Origin: Bacteroidota bacterium
GTDB lineage: Bacteria; Spirochaetota; Spirochaetia; JABMQR01
Length of the DNA: 13,855 bases
NCBI GenBank assembly: GCA_013202335.1
Contig: JABMQR010000008.1
Coordinates: 1-13,855, forward strand
Reading direction: 5' to 3'
Shown here: positions 1 through 6,507 of the stretch, in pieces
Numbering within the stretch: position 1 is the stretch's first letter
Layout: each line of letters opens with the position of its first letter
Notes under the pieces: model-generated
The model's input: only the letters and a program-made list of their open reading frames with translations
Told to the model about the DNA's origin: nothing
Databases searched by the model: none
Made by a program: the position numbers and the translations under genes

Positions 1-80
1 CATATTTTTGTTGATTTTGATGTAATAATCGGGTTTCCTGTCAGGCACTAACTAAACAAATTTTGAATTAGCTCTACTCA

Positions 81-165
81 TAATAGAGATAAGAAGGCCC
101 ATGCAACACCAGATTCAACTTGTTACTCCAGACTAAGTTAGACTAATCAGGACTAATAGAGATAA
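81..165. repeat. Direct repeats flanking tRNA-Thr scar (putative recombinase arm sites)
   Basis: GACTAA occurs at 131, 141 and 151, exactly one helical turn apart, just upstream of the tRNA-Thr 3' fragment. The 12-mer TAATAGAGATAA occurs exactly at 81-92 and again at 154-165, overlapping the third copy. Short, helically phased direct repeats beside an attachment core are typical arm-type binding sites for tyrosine integrases or their excisionases. The repeats are seen directly; their function is inferred. Confidence 0.5.
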
Positions 166-174
166 AACCAAGGT

Positions 175-221
175 CCGCTCTCGTAAAGCGTAGGCCGTGG
201 GTTCGAATCCCACCTTTGGCT
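175..221 (+). other. 3' fragment of tRNA-Thr (CGU): attachment-site scar
   Basis: This stretch folds as the 3' half of a tRNA. The anticodon stem is CCGCT/AGCGT with loop CTCGTAA, giving anticodon CGU (Thr). It is followed by a 5-nt variable loop, T stem GTGGG/CCCAC with loop TTCGAAT, the 3' acceptor strand CTTTGGC (214-220) and discriminator T. No CCA is encoded. Upstream there is no D arm and no GCCAAAG to close the acceptor stem, so this is not a working gene. The outermost anticodon-stem pair is a C-T mismatch, which suggests drift. Such 3' fragments mark the distal end of elements integrated into a tRNA gene; the intact tRNA would lie left of the window. Confidence 0.72.
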
Positions 222-384
222 TTTAATTTCTTTTAATGTAATGATTGCACTATTACTCTTATCTTCCTGTATTGTTTTACCTGAGTACTGAGCCATTTCT
301 AGTCACAGCCTGGCATATTAAAGCTGCACCATCTACTGCCATCTCACTACTTAAAATACAGATTCAATTTCACAAGGAGAAATC

Positions 385-768
385 ATGGAGGAATCAGCGT
401 TTAACATGGTCTATTCCTATACCAGGGCACAGGCTATTGAGGATGGTGTACTTATTGATGTAACTAAGATGGCAAAGGAAGCTGGAATAAAATTCCCTAC
501 AGCTGTAACATCAGCTCTTTGGAATGACAATATTACACCTTCTGAAGAATTAGAAAATCAGGGACAGTCAATAGATGGCAGACTCTGGGATGCTCTCTTC
601 ATGTTCGCTCATTTTGCCAGAAAGAACTCATCTGATTTCTTAATCTATTATTGCCTGTTTCAGATGACTCCTAACGAAGAAGCTGGCTTTCTTCCAATCA
701 AAGCACTTATTGGACCTGGTGATTCAGGAGAACCTGTGATCACACTCATGCTACCAAAGGAGGATTAA
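385..768 (+). CDS. DUF6573-like hypothetical protein, first gene of a two-gene unit
   Basis: A 127-residue acidic, soluble protein with no signal peptide or membrane segment. The N-terminal motif YTRAQAIEDGVLIDVTKMAKEAG, the tryptophan-containing middle (QSIDGRLWDALFMFA) and the C-terminal GPGDSGEPVITLMLPKED match what I recall of the DUF6573 family. That family consists of short proteins of unknown function common on plasmids and integrated elements. The start is well placed: AAGGAG at 374-379 lies six bases before ATG. Only two bases separate its stop from the next ATG, and the next gene's Shine-Dalgarno sits inside this gene's last codons, so the two are almost certainly co-translated. Its role is unknown; an accessory to the downstream nuclease is only a guess from context. 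Confidence 0.75.
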   Translation: MEESAFNMVYSYTRAQAIEDGVLIDVTKMAKEAGIKFPTAVTSALWNDNITPSEELENQGQSIDGRLWDALFMFAHFARKNSSDFLIYYCLFQMTPNEEAGFLPIKALIGPGDSGEPVITLMLPKED

Positions 769-770
769 TT

Positions 771-1736
771 ATGAACTACCTTGCATCTGAAAAGAACAGA
801 CAAGCAGAGTGGAAACTAAGCACTAAATATCTATCCAGACCTGCCAGAAAATCAGGACTATACCGGAATAAGCTTTACCAATGGGCTCTTCCAGTTACCC
901 ACGCCGATGAGAACCTGCAGGAAAGCATCCGAGATGAGGCAATAGACTATTTTAGACGGAACAGAATCAGCTGGCATATGGCTGCTCAAAATGTTGGACC
1001 TACAAACCATCTCTGTTCCAGTCAGGTCATGTGTATCAACTCAATGTTCCCATTTATCCATAATCCAGAGATGCTACACAGTTTTCTGGAACCTATCTTT
1101 CCTGATATCCAGAAGATTCTCCCCATAGAGTCCAATGGCCAATATATCGCCTTTGAGTGGATAGGCCCTGTGAATTATCTTCATGAAGAACCAAAGCTTG
1201 GAACGATCCGTCATAGAGGACTTGGAAACACATCTATTGACTTTGCTATTCTTACCCAGTCCCCTACTCAAAAGAAAAGGATGATACTTGGGGAGTGGAA
1301 ATATACAGAAAGCTATCCGAAAGCAAACATCCGGTACAGATCTGATTCCTCAGATAGACTTAAAACCTACCTACCCTTCCTTGAGGATAAGAATTGCCCC
1401 TTCAATATTTCAAAACTCAATAGCCTGGATTCTCTCTTCTATGAGCCAATCTACCAAGCTACAAGACATATCCTGAGGGCCCATGAGATCAAGAAGCATC
1501 ACCCTGAAATTGATGAAGTAATTGTCCTCCATATGCGCACTGAAAGGAATAGGGCAATACTTAAAAACCCATCTCCTGGACTGCCAGAGGGAGATACGGT
1601 ATATGATTCCATCCGAGGGTTATTACATGATCCACGAACCCTGATTGATGTCCCGTATGAAGAGACCTTCAAAATATATCATGAAACTGAGAAGTCCAGG
1701 GAAGCTGCATACTTAGCCTCACGCTACAGGCTTTGA
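771..1736 (+). CDS. PGN_0703-like putative PD-(D/E)XK restriction endonuclease-related protein
   Basis: A 321-residue protein that probably cuts or binds DNA. Asp157 (in TSIDFAI), followed 18 residues later by Glu175-Trp-Lys177 (in LGEWKYTES), fits the D...E-x-K core of PD-(D/E)XK nucleases. Glu129 in FEW may be a further acidic ligand. The SSQ motif at 83-85 followed by a hydrophobic NSMFPF stretch resembles the PGN_0703 family of putative restriction endonucleases, which I recognise from memory. A strong AAAGGAGG lies seven bases before ATG, overlapping the end of the DUF6573-like gene. No methyltransferase is visible in the window, so a classical restriction-modification pair is not supported. 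The frame is intact although the surroundings are decayed. Defence or element-maintenance functions are both possible. Confidence 0.65.
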   Translation: MNYLASEKNRQAEWKLSTKYLSRPARKSGLYRNKLYQWALPVTHADENLQESIRDEAIDYFRRNRISWHMAAQNVGPTNHLCSSQVMCINSMFPFIHNPEMLHSFLEPIFPDIQKILPIESNGQYIAFEWIGPVNYLHEEPKLGTIRHRGLGNTSIDFAILTQSPTQKKRMILGEWKYTESYPKANIRYRSDSSDRLKTYLPFLEDKNCPFNISKLNSLDSLFYEPIYQATRHILRAHEIKKHHPEIDEVIVLHMRTERNRAILKNPSPGLPEGDTVYDSIRGLLHDPRTLIDVPYEETFKIYHETEKSREAAYLASRYRL

Positions 1737-2203
1737 TTAAAAAGATAGATTGTCACAATGAACCACACCACCAGTACAGTAATTAAAAAGAATCAATGAA
1801 GAAAGTGGGATTCAATAGAGATTATGTCCTACATCCCTGGAAAGAGAAAGGGTGATTAATCGATGCCCATAGTCAATTATCAGCAACAAAAGTCATCGGG
1901 TGGAGGAAGCAAATCTTTCTATCAACTCAGTTTATAATAAACTGAATAAGAAAGGGATGCAGGTGAACTCTCAAAAATAAAGCTTGCAATGTTTATCGAG
2001 AAAACAATTACCATTAACTGTGCCTCCCTTCAAGTTAAGTTGAAAGAGGGGATTTCAAATCTTATGAATTCCAGTACAGATGATTCAGTCAAACCTAGTT
2101 AAAGTTCAGACTGTCCTGGAAGTAATTCCTCTATGTAATTTTAAATCTTCTGTTATTAAGCAAATGGCTGACATAGAAGATAAACATTCACGGAGGAACG
2201 AAT
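1737..2203. other. Decayed intergenic stretch without a recognisable gene
   Basis: This 467-bp stretch has frequent stops in all frames and no long ORF. A 19-codon reading frame at 1796-1855 (MKKVGFNRDYVLHPWKEKG) looks like a leftover of a coding sequence, but I cannot identify it. A perfect dyad, CAGTTTAT-A-ATAAACTG, lies at 1928-1944. A good Shine-Dalgarno (GGAGGAAC) close to the right end serves the next ORF. The picture is gene erosion within the island rather than a regulatory region. Confidence 0.5.
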
Positions 2204-2791
2204 ATGGCAGACAGGATTCAGGAAAATAACACATCCATCTTATCTTATTTTACAAAGAACCAAAAGGGAGGAACAAGGGACATATATTTTCAAAGTAGAG
2301 AATATCCCTCTATATCATTAAATATAGATATTCCCTCCCCAAGTACAAAACAATATAAGTTCTCAACTTTTCCAGAAATAAATGAATCAATTACACCATC
2401 TCATGATTATGAACAATTAGAACCTGCAACCTTCATTGACAATAATCTCCTATCCTACAATGATGGCCTAAGATCAATTGATCCCCTTAGTGGAATCCGA
2501 CCCTCAAAGAAGGCCTTTGATATTGAGATACTTAAAAAGAGCAACCTTTGTGATGCAGCCTGGTTCTGTGATCTCTTTAAACCTTATCTGGGCAGATTTA
2601 CACTGAAGCTACCAATGCGTACAGGTCAAGAAGCGAGGTGGTACACCGCAAATTACCGTCTGAACAACAATCATCTTCAGGATATTATAAGAAATGGCAA
2701 GCAAATTGGATGGTATTCGTCTGCACGTTGTTCAGGCCTGCCGGAATTAAGTAAAATGATGGATCTTATTTATGTCTCCATCCTTCTATGA
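2204..2791 (+). CDS. Orphan hypothetical protein, probably truncated at its C-terminus
   Basis: A 195-residue ORF preceded by GGAGGAAC six to ten bases before ATG, so the start looks real. I do not recognise the protein. The first ~110 residues are polar and low in complexity, rich in Ser, Asn, Ile and Pro. Residues ~115-180 look like a folded domain, with aromatic and Cys positions in NLCDAAWFCDLFKPYLGRF and a WYTANYRL...IGWYSSARC stretch. The last ~10 residues are encoded by DNA that, in another frame, belongs to the tyrosine-integrase remnant starting near 2760. The natural C-terminus was therefore probably lost at a deletion junction around 2750. There is no signal peptide or membrane helix. 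Confidence 0.5.
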   Translation: MADRIQENNTSILSYFTKNQKGGTRDIYFQSREYPSISLNIDIPSPSTKQYKFSTFPEINESITPSHDYEQLEPATFIDNNLLSYNDGLRSIDPLSGIRPSKKAFDIEILKKSNLCDAAWFCDLFKPYLGRFTLKLPMRTGQEARWYTANYRLNNNHLQDIIRNGKQIGWYSSARCSGLPELSKMMDLIYVSILL

Positions 2792-3099
2792 GGAGCTACT
2801 GAACTATGCAGAAAAACACTCCCAAGATCGCTCTGGCTATGTATTTACAACAACTATGGGTAAACCGGTAAAGGAACGCTTATATCCGCAGGAAGATGCG
2901 TCAGACTGCTGTTAAAGCTGGTATTGAGAAGATTATAACCTTCCATAGCCTCAGACATACTGCATTGACCAGACTATACGAAAGGACAAAAGACATCAGG
3001 CTGGTACAGGAAGTTGCTGGACATTCAGATATTTCGACAACCATGATCTATACTCATATATCCGGGGCGGATATCAGGGAAGCGATGGTAAATCTTTAA
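2760..3099 (+). pseudogene. Tyrosine recombinase (integrase) remnant, truncated and frameshifted
   Basis: Reading from 2772 gives a typical catalytic-domain segment (SPSFYEELLNYAEKHSQ, then GYVFTTTMGKPV). Near 2865-2875 the homology moves to the frame that continues NAYIRRKMRQTAVKAG. That second frame (2896-3099) carries the catalytic HSLRH box (His17 and Arg20 counted from 2896), GHSD (His43) and the nucleophile Tyr52 in MIYTH. The N-terminal DNA-binding domain and the segment with the first catalytic Arg are missing: a TGA at 2757-2759 closes the frame on the left and unrelated sequence precedes it. The gene is dead through both 5' loss and a frameshift. It probably once served one of the tRNA-integrated elements whose scars lie at 175-221 and 4834-4880. 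Confidence 0.85.
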
Positions 3100-3230
3100 T
3101 CAGAAAAGGTTTCTATTCCATCACAACTCACCACAGTTATATATAAGTTCACTCTAATTTTACGCTGGCGTTTTACTGTGGAATTCCGAGATAAAGATAT
3201 ATTTTAAAGTAGATAATACTACAGATGTTA

Positions 3231-3872
3231 TCATTTCCACTCATTTTTGGAGTTGATGAAGAAAGAATATTTAACTTTTGGATTGAGTTCACAAAATTTA
3301 TTCTTAAATTCGCTAAAGGCAATATTATCGGTGGGTGATTCTAGATTTAATTTCTTAAGTAGAAACCAAATCCATATACACCTTGTTGTTTCAAGAAACT
3401 GTTCTACTTTATCGTCATTCAGATCTTCAATTTTCTTTATCTTTGTTCTGTCGTGATGTTTAGTACAATCATTATAAAATCCATTGAGATCATTGAAGTT
3501 TGCGTATAGTTCTGGATCATTTCTCTCTAAATTAAAGTCCTTGTCAGATAAATTTGCTTCTACCAATTTGGCTAGGGAAGGAGTATAACCATTGTCACTT
3601 CCCGTATAACTACGTCCAAATAAAAAGCTTAAACTTGCCCCTAAAGAATTAGTAATAAATATTGCCTCATCAGGCGAAAGTTTCCGTCCTTCTGATTTTG
3701 CTTTTTTATATTCATCTTTTGCTTTCATCCAGAAAAACAATTGTGGATTTGCATCTACAGTTGGATATTCTGCCTTTTCATTACCAAGAAGAATACTATT
3801 AGAAGATTTCTGGGGAATGCTATTGGTTGAGGTGGATAAATCCGCCATTATAATAGGATCCTTATTTTCCAT
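3231..3872 (-). CDS. Hypothetical protein of the island
   Basis: About 213 residues, soluble, with no signal peptide. I chose ATG at 3872 (MENKDPIIMADL) because AGAGGG lies five bases upstream; a TTG six codons earlier has no site of its own. Residues 1-40 are Ser/Asn-rich and probably disordered. The rest is predicted helical, with KAKDEYKKAKSEGRKLSPDEA, a Gly/Ser-rich GASLSFLFGRSYTGS segment, and an aromatic RCIWIWFLLKKLNL stretch too short and charged to be a confident membrane helix. I recognise no family. It converges on the integrase remnant across a 130-bp gap. It has kept an open frame inside an otherwise eroding island, so it may be expressed. Confidence 0.6.
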   Translation of the reverse strand: MENKDPIIMADLSTSTNSIPQKSSNSILLGNEKAEYPTVDANPQLFFWMKAKDEYKKAKSEGRKLSPDEAIFITNSLGASLSFLFGRSYTGSDNGYTPSLAKLVEANLSDKDFNLERNDPELYANFNDLNGFYNDCTKHHDRTKIKKIEDLNDDKVEQFLETTRCIWIWFLLKKLNLESPTDNIAFSEFKNKFCELNPKVKYSFFINSKNEWK

Positions 3873-4054
3873 TTTGCCCTCTTTTATCAAATATAAAATT
3901 ATATTTCATCAATCATAATAAAGTGCCCTATATCTAACTTAAGTCGAGTCATAACAGTGAAATTTTGCCAGTAATTTTCTCCTTATTACTTTGAACATTA
4001 TCCAATCACCCCACCATTTTCAAGACAGCCTTTTACTTAGATGAGATGCTATTA

Positions 4055-4534
4055 CTATTCATTCCTCTCCCTTAACCATTTATCAATTTCATCCTTATTA
4101 AAGATCACTCGATTCCCCAATTTTGTCCGGGGAATTGTACCTTTGGAACTCATAGTATAAATCGCACTTGCAGATATTCCAAGATAATCACTTAACTGAT
4201 CAACATTCATATAATCACGATCTCTCTCCTGAGGTTCAGACACACTTTCAGAGTTACTCTCTGAATCAGTATCTGACACAGAAGACATATCGCTATTCTC
4301 AATTCCCGATTGATCAATATCAAGCCATAACTGAAGCCTGGAAATTGCTAATTCATCTTCATCGAGATCATTCTGCATATTTTCAGGATCAGCATCCAGC
4401 TCCCCATCCTTAAGTAAAGTACGAAACTTCCTGCGGTTTTCCATCAATTGCTGCTGCCATTTCCTGATGGTGATTTCGAGAAAGGGAATACGTTTTTCGG
4501 CCGGCAATTGCTGATATTCATTCTGGATTTCCAA
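4055..4534 (-). CDS. Excisionase-like helix-turn-helix DNA-binding protein
   Basis: A 159-residue protein in two parts. Residues ~1-75 are predicted coiled coil (ITIRKWQQQLMENRRKF). Residues ~76-108 are a very acidic Ser/Asp/Glu linker. The C-terminal ~50 residues form a winged HTH of the HTH_17/excisionase (AlpA, MerR-like) type: MNVDQLSDYLGISASAIY, then GTIPRTKLGNRVIFNKDEIDKWL. Such proteins act as recombination directionality factors or regulators of element genes; the position beside the tRNA-Pro att scar fits. The start is unclear: TTG at 4534 has no nearby site, whereas GGAGG at 4568-4572 lies six bases before an in-frame ATT at 4559-4561, which would add nine residues. The helical coil and linker make it longer than a plain Xis of 60-80 residues. 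Confidence 0.75.
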   Translation of the reverse strand: MEIQNEYQQLPAEKRIPFLEITIRKWQQQLMENRRKFRTLLKDGELDADPENMQNDLDEDELAISRLQLWLDIDQSGIENSDMSSVSDTDSESNSESVSEPQERDRDYMNVDQLSDYLGISASAIYTMSSKGTIPRTKLGNRVIFNKDEIDKWLRERNE

Positions 4535-4726
4535 AAGTTGGGATTCTAATTCAGGGCGAATAATACACCTCCATTATTCCTATAAGGATATTCGAATACT
4601 GTAATATCACTATACCATATCTAAATAATTTTGCAGCAAATGACTTGGTATCTTAAAGATAATAATTGTCGTTAATCAAATTGGATGTAGACACTAAAAA
4701 GGACACAGTTTGAACAACAAAACGTA

Positions 4727-4806
4727 GCAAACACAGGCAAACACTTGCATAAACTACCCATTCTAAACTATTATATAATAAGGAATTAAACAAATATATG
4801 CAAACA
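4727..4806 (+). repeat. GCAAACA direct repeats beside the tRNA-Pro scar
   Basis: GCAAACAC occurs at 4727-4734 and 4737-4744, exactly 10 bp apart, and GCAAACA recurs at 4800-4806, about 30 bp before the tRNA-Pro fragment. The one-turn phasing mirrors the GACTAA repeats beside the tRNA-Thr fragment. These are candidate arm-type sites for an integrase or for the neighbouring excisionase-like protein. The repeats are seen directly; the role is inferred. Confidence 0.45.
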
Positions 4807-4833
4807 TAGACAATCCTGTATATAGTGATATGC

Positions 4834-4880
4834 TGTGTCTGGGGGACACGGGGTCGGCAGTTCAAATCTGCCCAGCCCGA
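4834..4880 (+). other. 3' fragment of tRNA-Pro (GGG): attachment-site scar
   Basis: The anticodon stem TGTGT/ACACG closes a CTGGGGG loop with anticodon GGG at 4841-4843. It is followed by variable loop GGGTC, T stem GGCAG/CTGCC with loop TTCAAAT, 3' acceptor strand CAGCCCG (4873-4879) and discriminator A; no CCA is encoded. The 26 bases upstream contain neither a D arm nor CGGGCTG to pair with the acceptor strand, so only the 3' part survives. A strong terminator begins four bases downstream, as expected for the original end of a tRNA transcription unit. The right side is therefore probably native chromosome, and the element lay to the left. Confidence 0.75.
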
Positions 4881-4883
4881 TTA

Positions 4884-4920
4884 TATAAAAAAAGACCGGT
4901 TCATCCGGTCTTTTTTTATA
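4884..4920 (+). terminator. Bidirectional intrinsic terminator after tRNA-Pro
   Basis: A 16-bp perfect inverted repeat: core GACCGG (4894-4899), loop TTCAT, CCGGTC (4905-4910), flanked by A7 on the left and T7 on the right, extended by TAT/ATA. It is a textbook rho-independent terminator usable in both directions. On the plus strand it would end the former tRNA-Pro transcript. Confidence 0.93.
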
Positions 4921-4928
4921 TACTTTGC

Positions 4929-4965
4929 AATTGGCAATTTTGCAGTTTTGAAAAAACTGCCAGAT
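4929..4965. repeat. Hairpin repeat, copy A
   Basis: GGCAATTTT (4933-4941) is followed directly by the hairpin GCAGTTTT-GAA-AAAACTGC (4942-4960) and CAGA. An almost identical unit occurs at 12402-12434 with GTAGTTTT/AAAACTAC, where the C-G pair has become T-A. The outer TGGCA can also pair with TGCCA. It is probably a dispersed intergenic stem-loop element. Confidence 0.6.
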
Positions 4966-5078
4966 AAATACATAATCAAAAATCCATATCTTGTTTTAAA
5001 GAAATATTTTCTCAATTTCATTAACTTTTTATCCCATTTCGTATTTATCCATCTGCACCACTGCCCAAAATGAAATAA

Positions 5079-5102
5079 GGACTGCCTCATTTGAGACAGT
5101 CC
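5079..5102 (-). terminator. Hairpin terminator of the hydantoinase operon
   Basis: On the minus strand GGACTGTCTC pairs with GAGGCAGTCC: six pairs, one mismatch, three pairs and a four-base loop. It is followed by the U-rich TTATTTCATTTT. It lies 24 bases past the permease stop codon and would end the minus-strand operon. Confidence 0.75.
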
Positions 5103-5126
5103 CTACATCTTAATCAACAGTAAAGA

Positions 5127-6458
5127 TTATGCGTCTTGTTTTATAGTTATTTTATTCTTAGTCGCAATCATAATTACAAAGTAGAATACCGCGCCAATTA
5201 GCATAGTATCAAGAGCAGTTACTGTTGTAAAAGTTAATGATGTATACTTAATAATAAACCCAAAACCGGAACCGAATATCCATGCAATGCAGGGAAAAAT
5301 CCGAAAATTCGGCACATTAGAGATTTCCGTTGGATTATAACCCTTATTTTCTTCATTTTTGAAAAGAAAATAATCCAAAATAAGAACACCCGCAGCCGGG
5401 GGCATAACTATAGTAAGAATTCCAAGAAATGTCTGAAATCCACCAGAAGTATTTATCCCGATAAGTGCAAAAATAATACCTACAACACCGGAAATAACAG
5501 TTATTACCCATTTGTTGATCTTAGGAAACATTGCATTAATTGAAAGAGCTCCCGAATAAAGATTGTTATCATTAGTGGTCCAGGCCGCAAGGATAATAGT
5601 AACTACCGCAAGAAATGACCAAAAACCTGTATTATTTGAAAGCATGATGCGTGAAAAATCAAATTCTCCTCCGGATCCTTTCACCATAATACCTCCAAGA
5701 ATCAGCACTAAAGGGAAACCGATAACCATCCCAAAGGCCATCCCAAAGCCACCAGCTTTTTTACTTTTTGCATAACGCGTTATATCTGGTGCTATAAGCG
5801 CCCCTACTATGAATGAGCCGACTATCACTGAAACGGCGACGCCGAATGGCATAGCACCTTCTGCTGTAGTATTTGCTACGGACGCGATCGTAACACCATT
5901 TCCATATACGCTTGATATTGTTGCAATAATCAAAATCAATAAAAGAGGAATTGCCACAAAAGTGAGTTTCTCAATAGCTTTAAAACCAACCATAGCCGTA
6001 AGAGTCATCAGAATTCCACCAACAACTTTAATTGTCCATATAGGAACAGCAGTACCAAAAACCAGAGCTAATCCACCGTTTCCGAATCCTTCAGCCATAA
6101 ATCCAAGCTGTACACCAAACCATCCCCATGATGCAAAAAACAATACCATTTGAAGTATATAAGCGCCATATTTTCCAAAAGTGAATCTAATCGTTAATCC
6201 TGTTGATAAACGCGTTTTAGCCCCGATAATTCCAGTCAGGATAGCGATAAATCCCAAAATCAGGCTGCTTGTGAGAAAAGCGCCAATAGCGGTGCCAAGT
6301 GTTGCTGGACCGGCTATGAGCCCCGCAATAAGAAATGCAGGAAGACAAACAGCAACTCCCCACATTACGATACCGACACCAAACCAACCTTTTCCCTGCC
6401 CCTCAGGTACAGGGGTAGACCCATAGTCCTCTAGTACTGCAATTTTTTTCTCTACCAT
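5127..6458 (-). CDS. NCS1-family permease, CodB-like (nucleobase/hydantoin transporter)
   Basis: A cytoplasmic-membrane symporter of 443 residues with about 12 hydrophobic segments, the usual size and topology for the family. Family marks are the N-terminal DYGSTPVP (11-18), GWFG (24-27), PDITRYAKSKK (224-234) after helix 6, and AWTTNDNNLYSGAL (292-305), the CodB-type signature in the eighth helix region. Relatives import cytosine, purines, allantoin or hydantoins with Na+ or H+. Because the adjacent genes are hydantoinase-like, a hydantoin-type or related cyclic amide substrate is likelier than cytosine here, but this is inference. I chose ATG at 6458 because AGGAG lies nine bases upstream; the ATG three codons earlier directly abuts that site. 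It is the last gene of the operon, 49 bases after the ASKHA gene. Confidence 0.87.
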   Translation of the reverse strand: MVEKKIAVLEDYGSTPVPEGQGKGWFGVGIVMWGVAVCLPAFLIAGLIAGPATLGTAIGAFLTSSLILGFIAILTGIIGAKTRLSTGLTIRFTFGKYGAYILQMVLFFASWGWFGVQLGFMAEGFGNGGLALVFGTAVPIWTIKVVGGILMTLTAMVGFKAIEKLTFVAIPLLLILIIATISSVYGNGVTIASVANTTAEGAMPFGVAVSVIVGSFIVGALIAPDITRYAKSKKAGGFGMAFGMVIGFPLVLILGGIMVKGSGGEFDFSRIMLSNNTGFWSFLAVVTIILAAWTTNDNNLYSGALSINAMFPKINKWVITVISGVVGIIFALIGINTSGGFQTFLGILTIVMPPAAGVLILDYFLFKNEENKGYNPTEISNVPNFRIFPCIAWIFGSGFGFIIKYTSLTFTTVTALDTMLIGAVFYFVIMIATKNKITIKQDA

Positions 6459-6480
6459 TTTACTCATCTCCTTTGTTTTT

Positions 6481-6500
6481 TTTTGCTATGCTAAGCAAAA
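6481..6500 (-). promoter_or_regulatory. Intercistronic hairpin between hydantoinase and permease genes
   Basis: TTTTGCT at 6481-6487 pairs with AGCAAAA at 6494-6500 around a six-base loop. On the minus-strand mRNA it lies between the hydantoinase stop and the permease Shine-Dalgarno and is followed by A residues rather than U, so it is not a terminator. It could affect mRNA processing or stability. The role is unproven. Confidence 0.35.
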
Positions 6501-6507
6501 TACTCAT

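Noticed and set aside
131..160. CRISPR-like array from regularly spaced GACTAA and GCAAACA repeats
   Set aside because: The units are 6-8 bases at 10-bp intervals with two or three copies, far too short for CRISPR repeats and spacers, and no cas genes are present.
149..221. A complete tRNA-Thr gene
   Set aside because: The 5' acceptor strand and D arm are absent upstream of the anticodon stem, and the last anticodon-stem pair is mismatched; only the 3' part is present.
2896..3099. A separate short integrase gene starting at 2896
   Set aside because: It is the downstream part of the frameshifted integrase remnant; the homology continues upstream of this ATG and there is no ribosome-binding site.
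4808..4880. A complete tRNA-Pro gene
   Set aside because: The 26 bases before the anticodon stem contain no CGGGCTG acceptor strand and no D arm.
4653..5090. Reading frames on both strands (4653-4865 minus, 4825-5073 plus, 4881-5090 minus)
   Set aside because: They run through the tRNA-Pro fragment, the terminator and the hairpin repeat, lack ribosome-binding sites and have compositions expected of non-coding AT-rich DNA.
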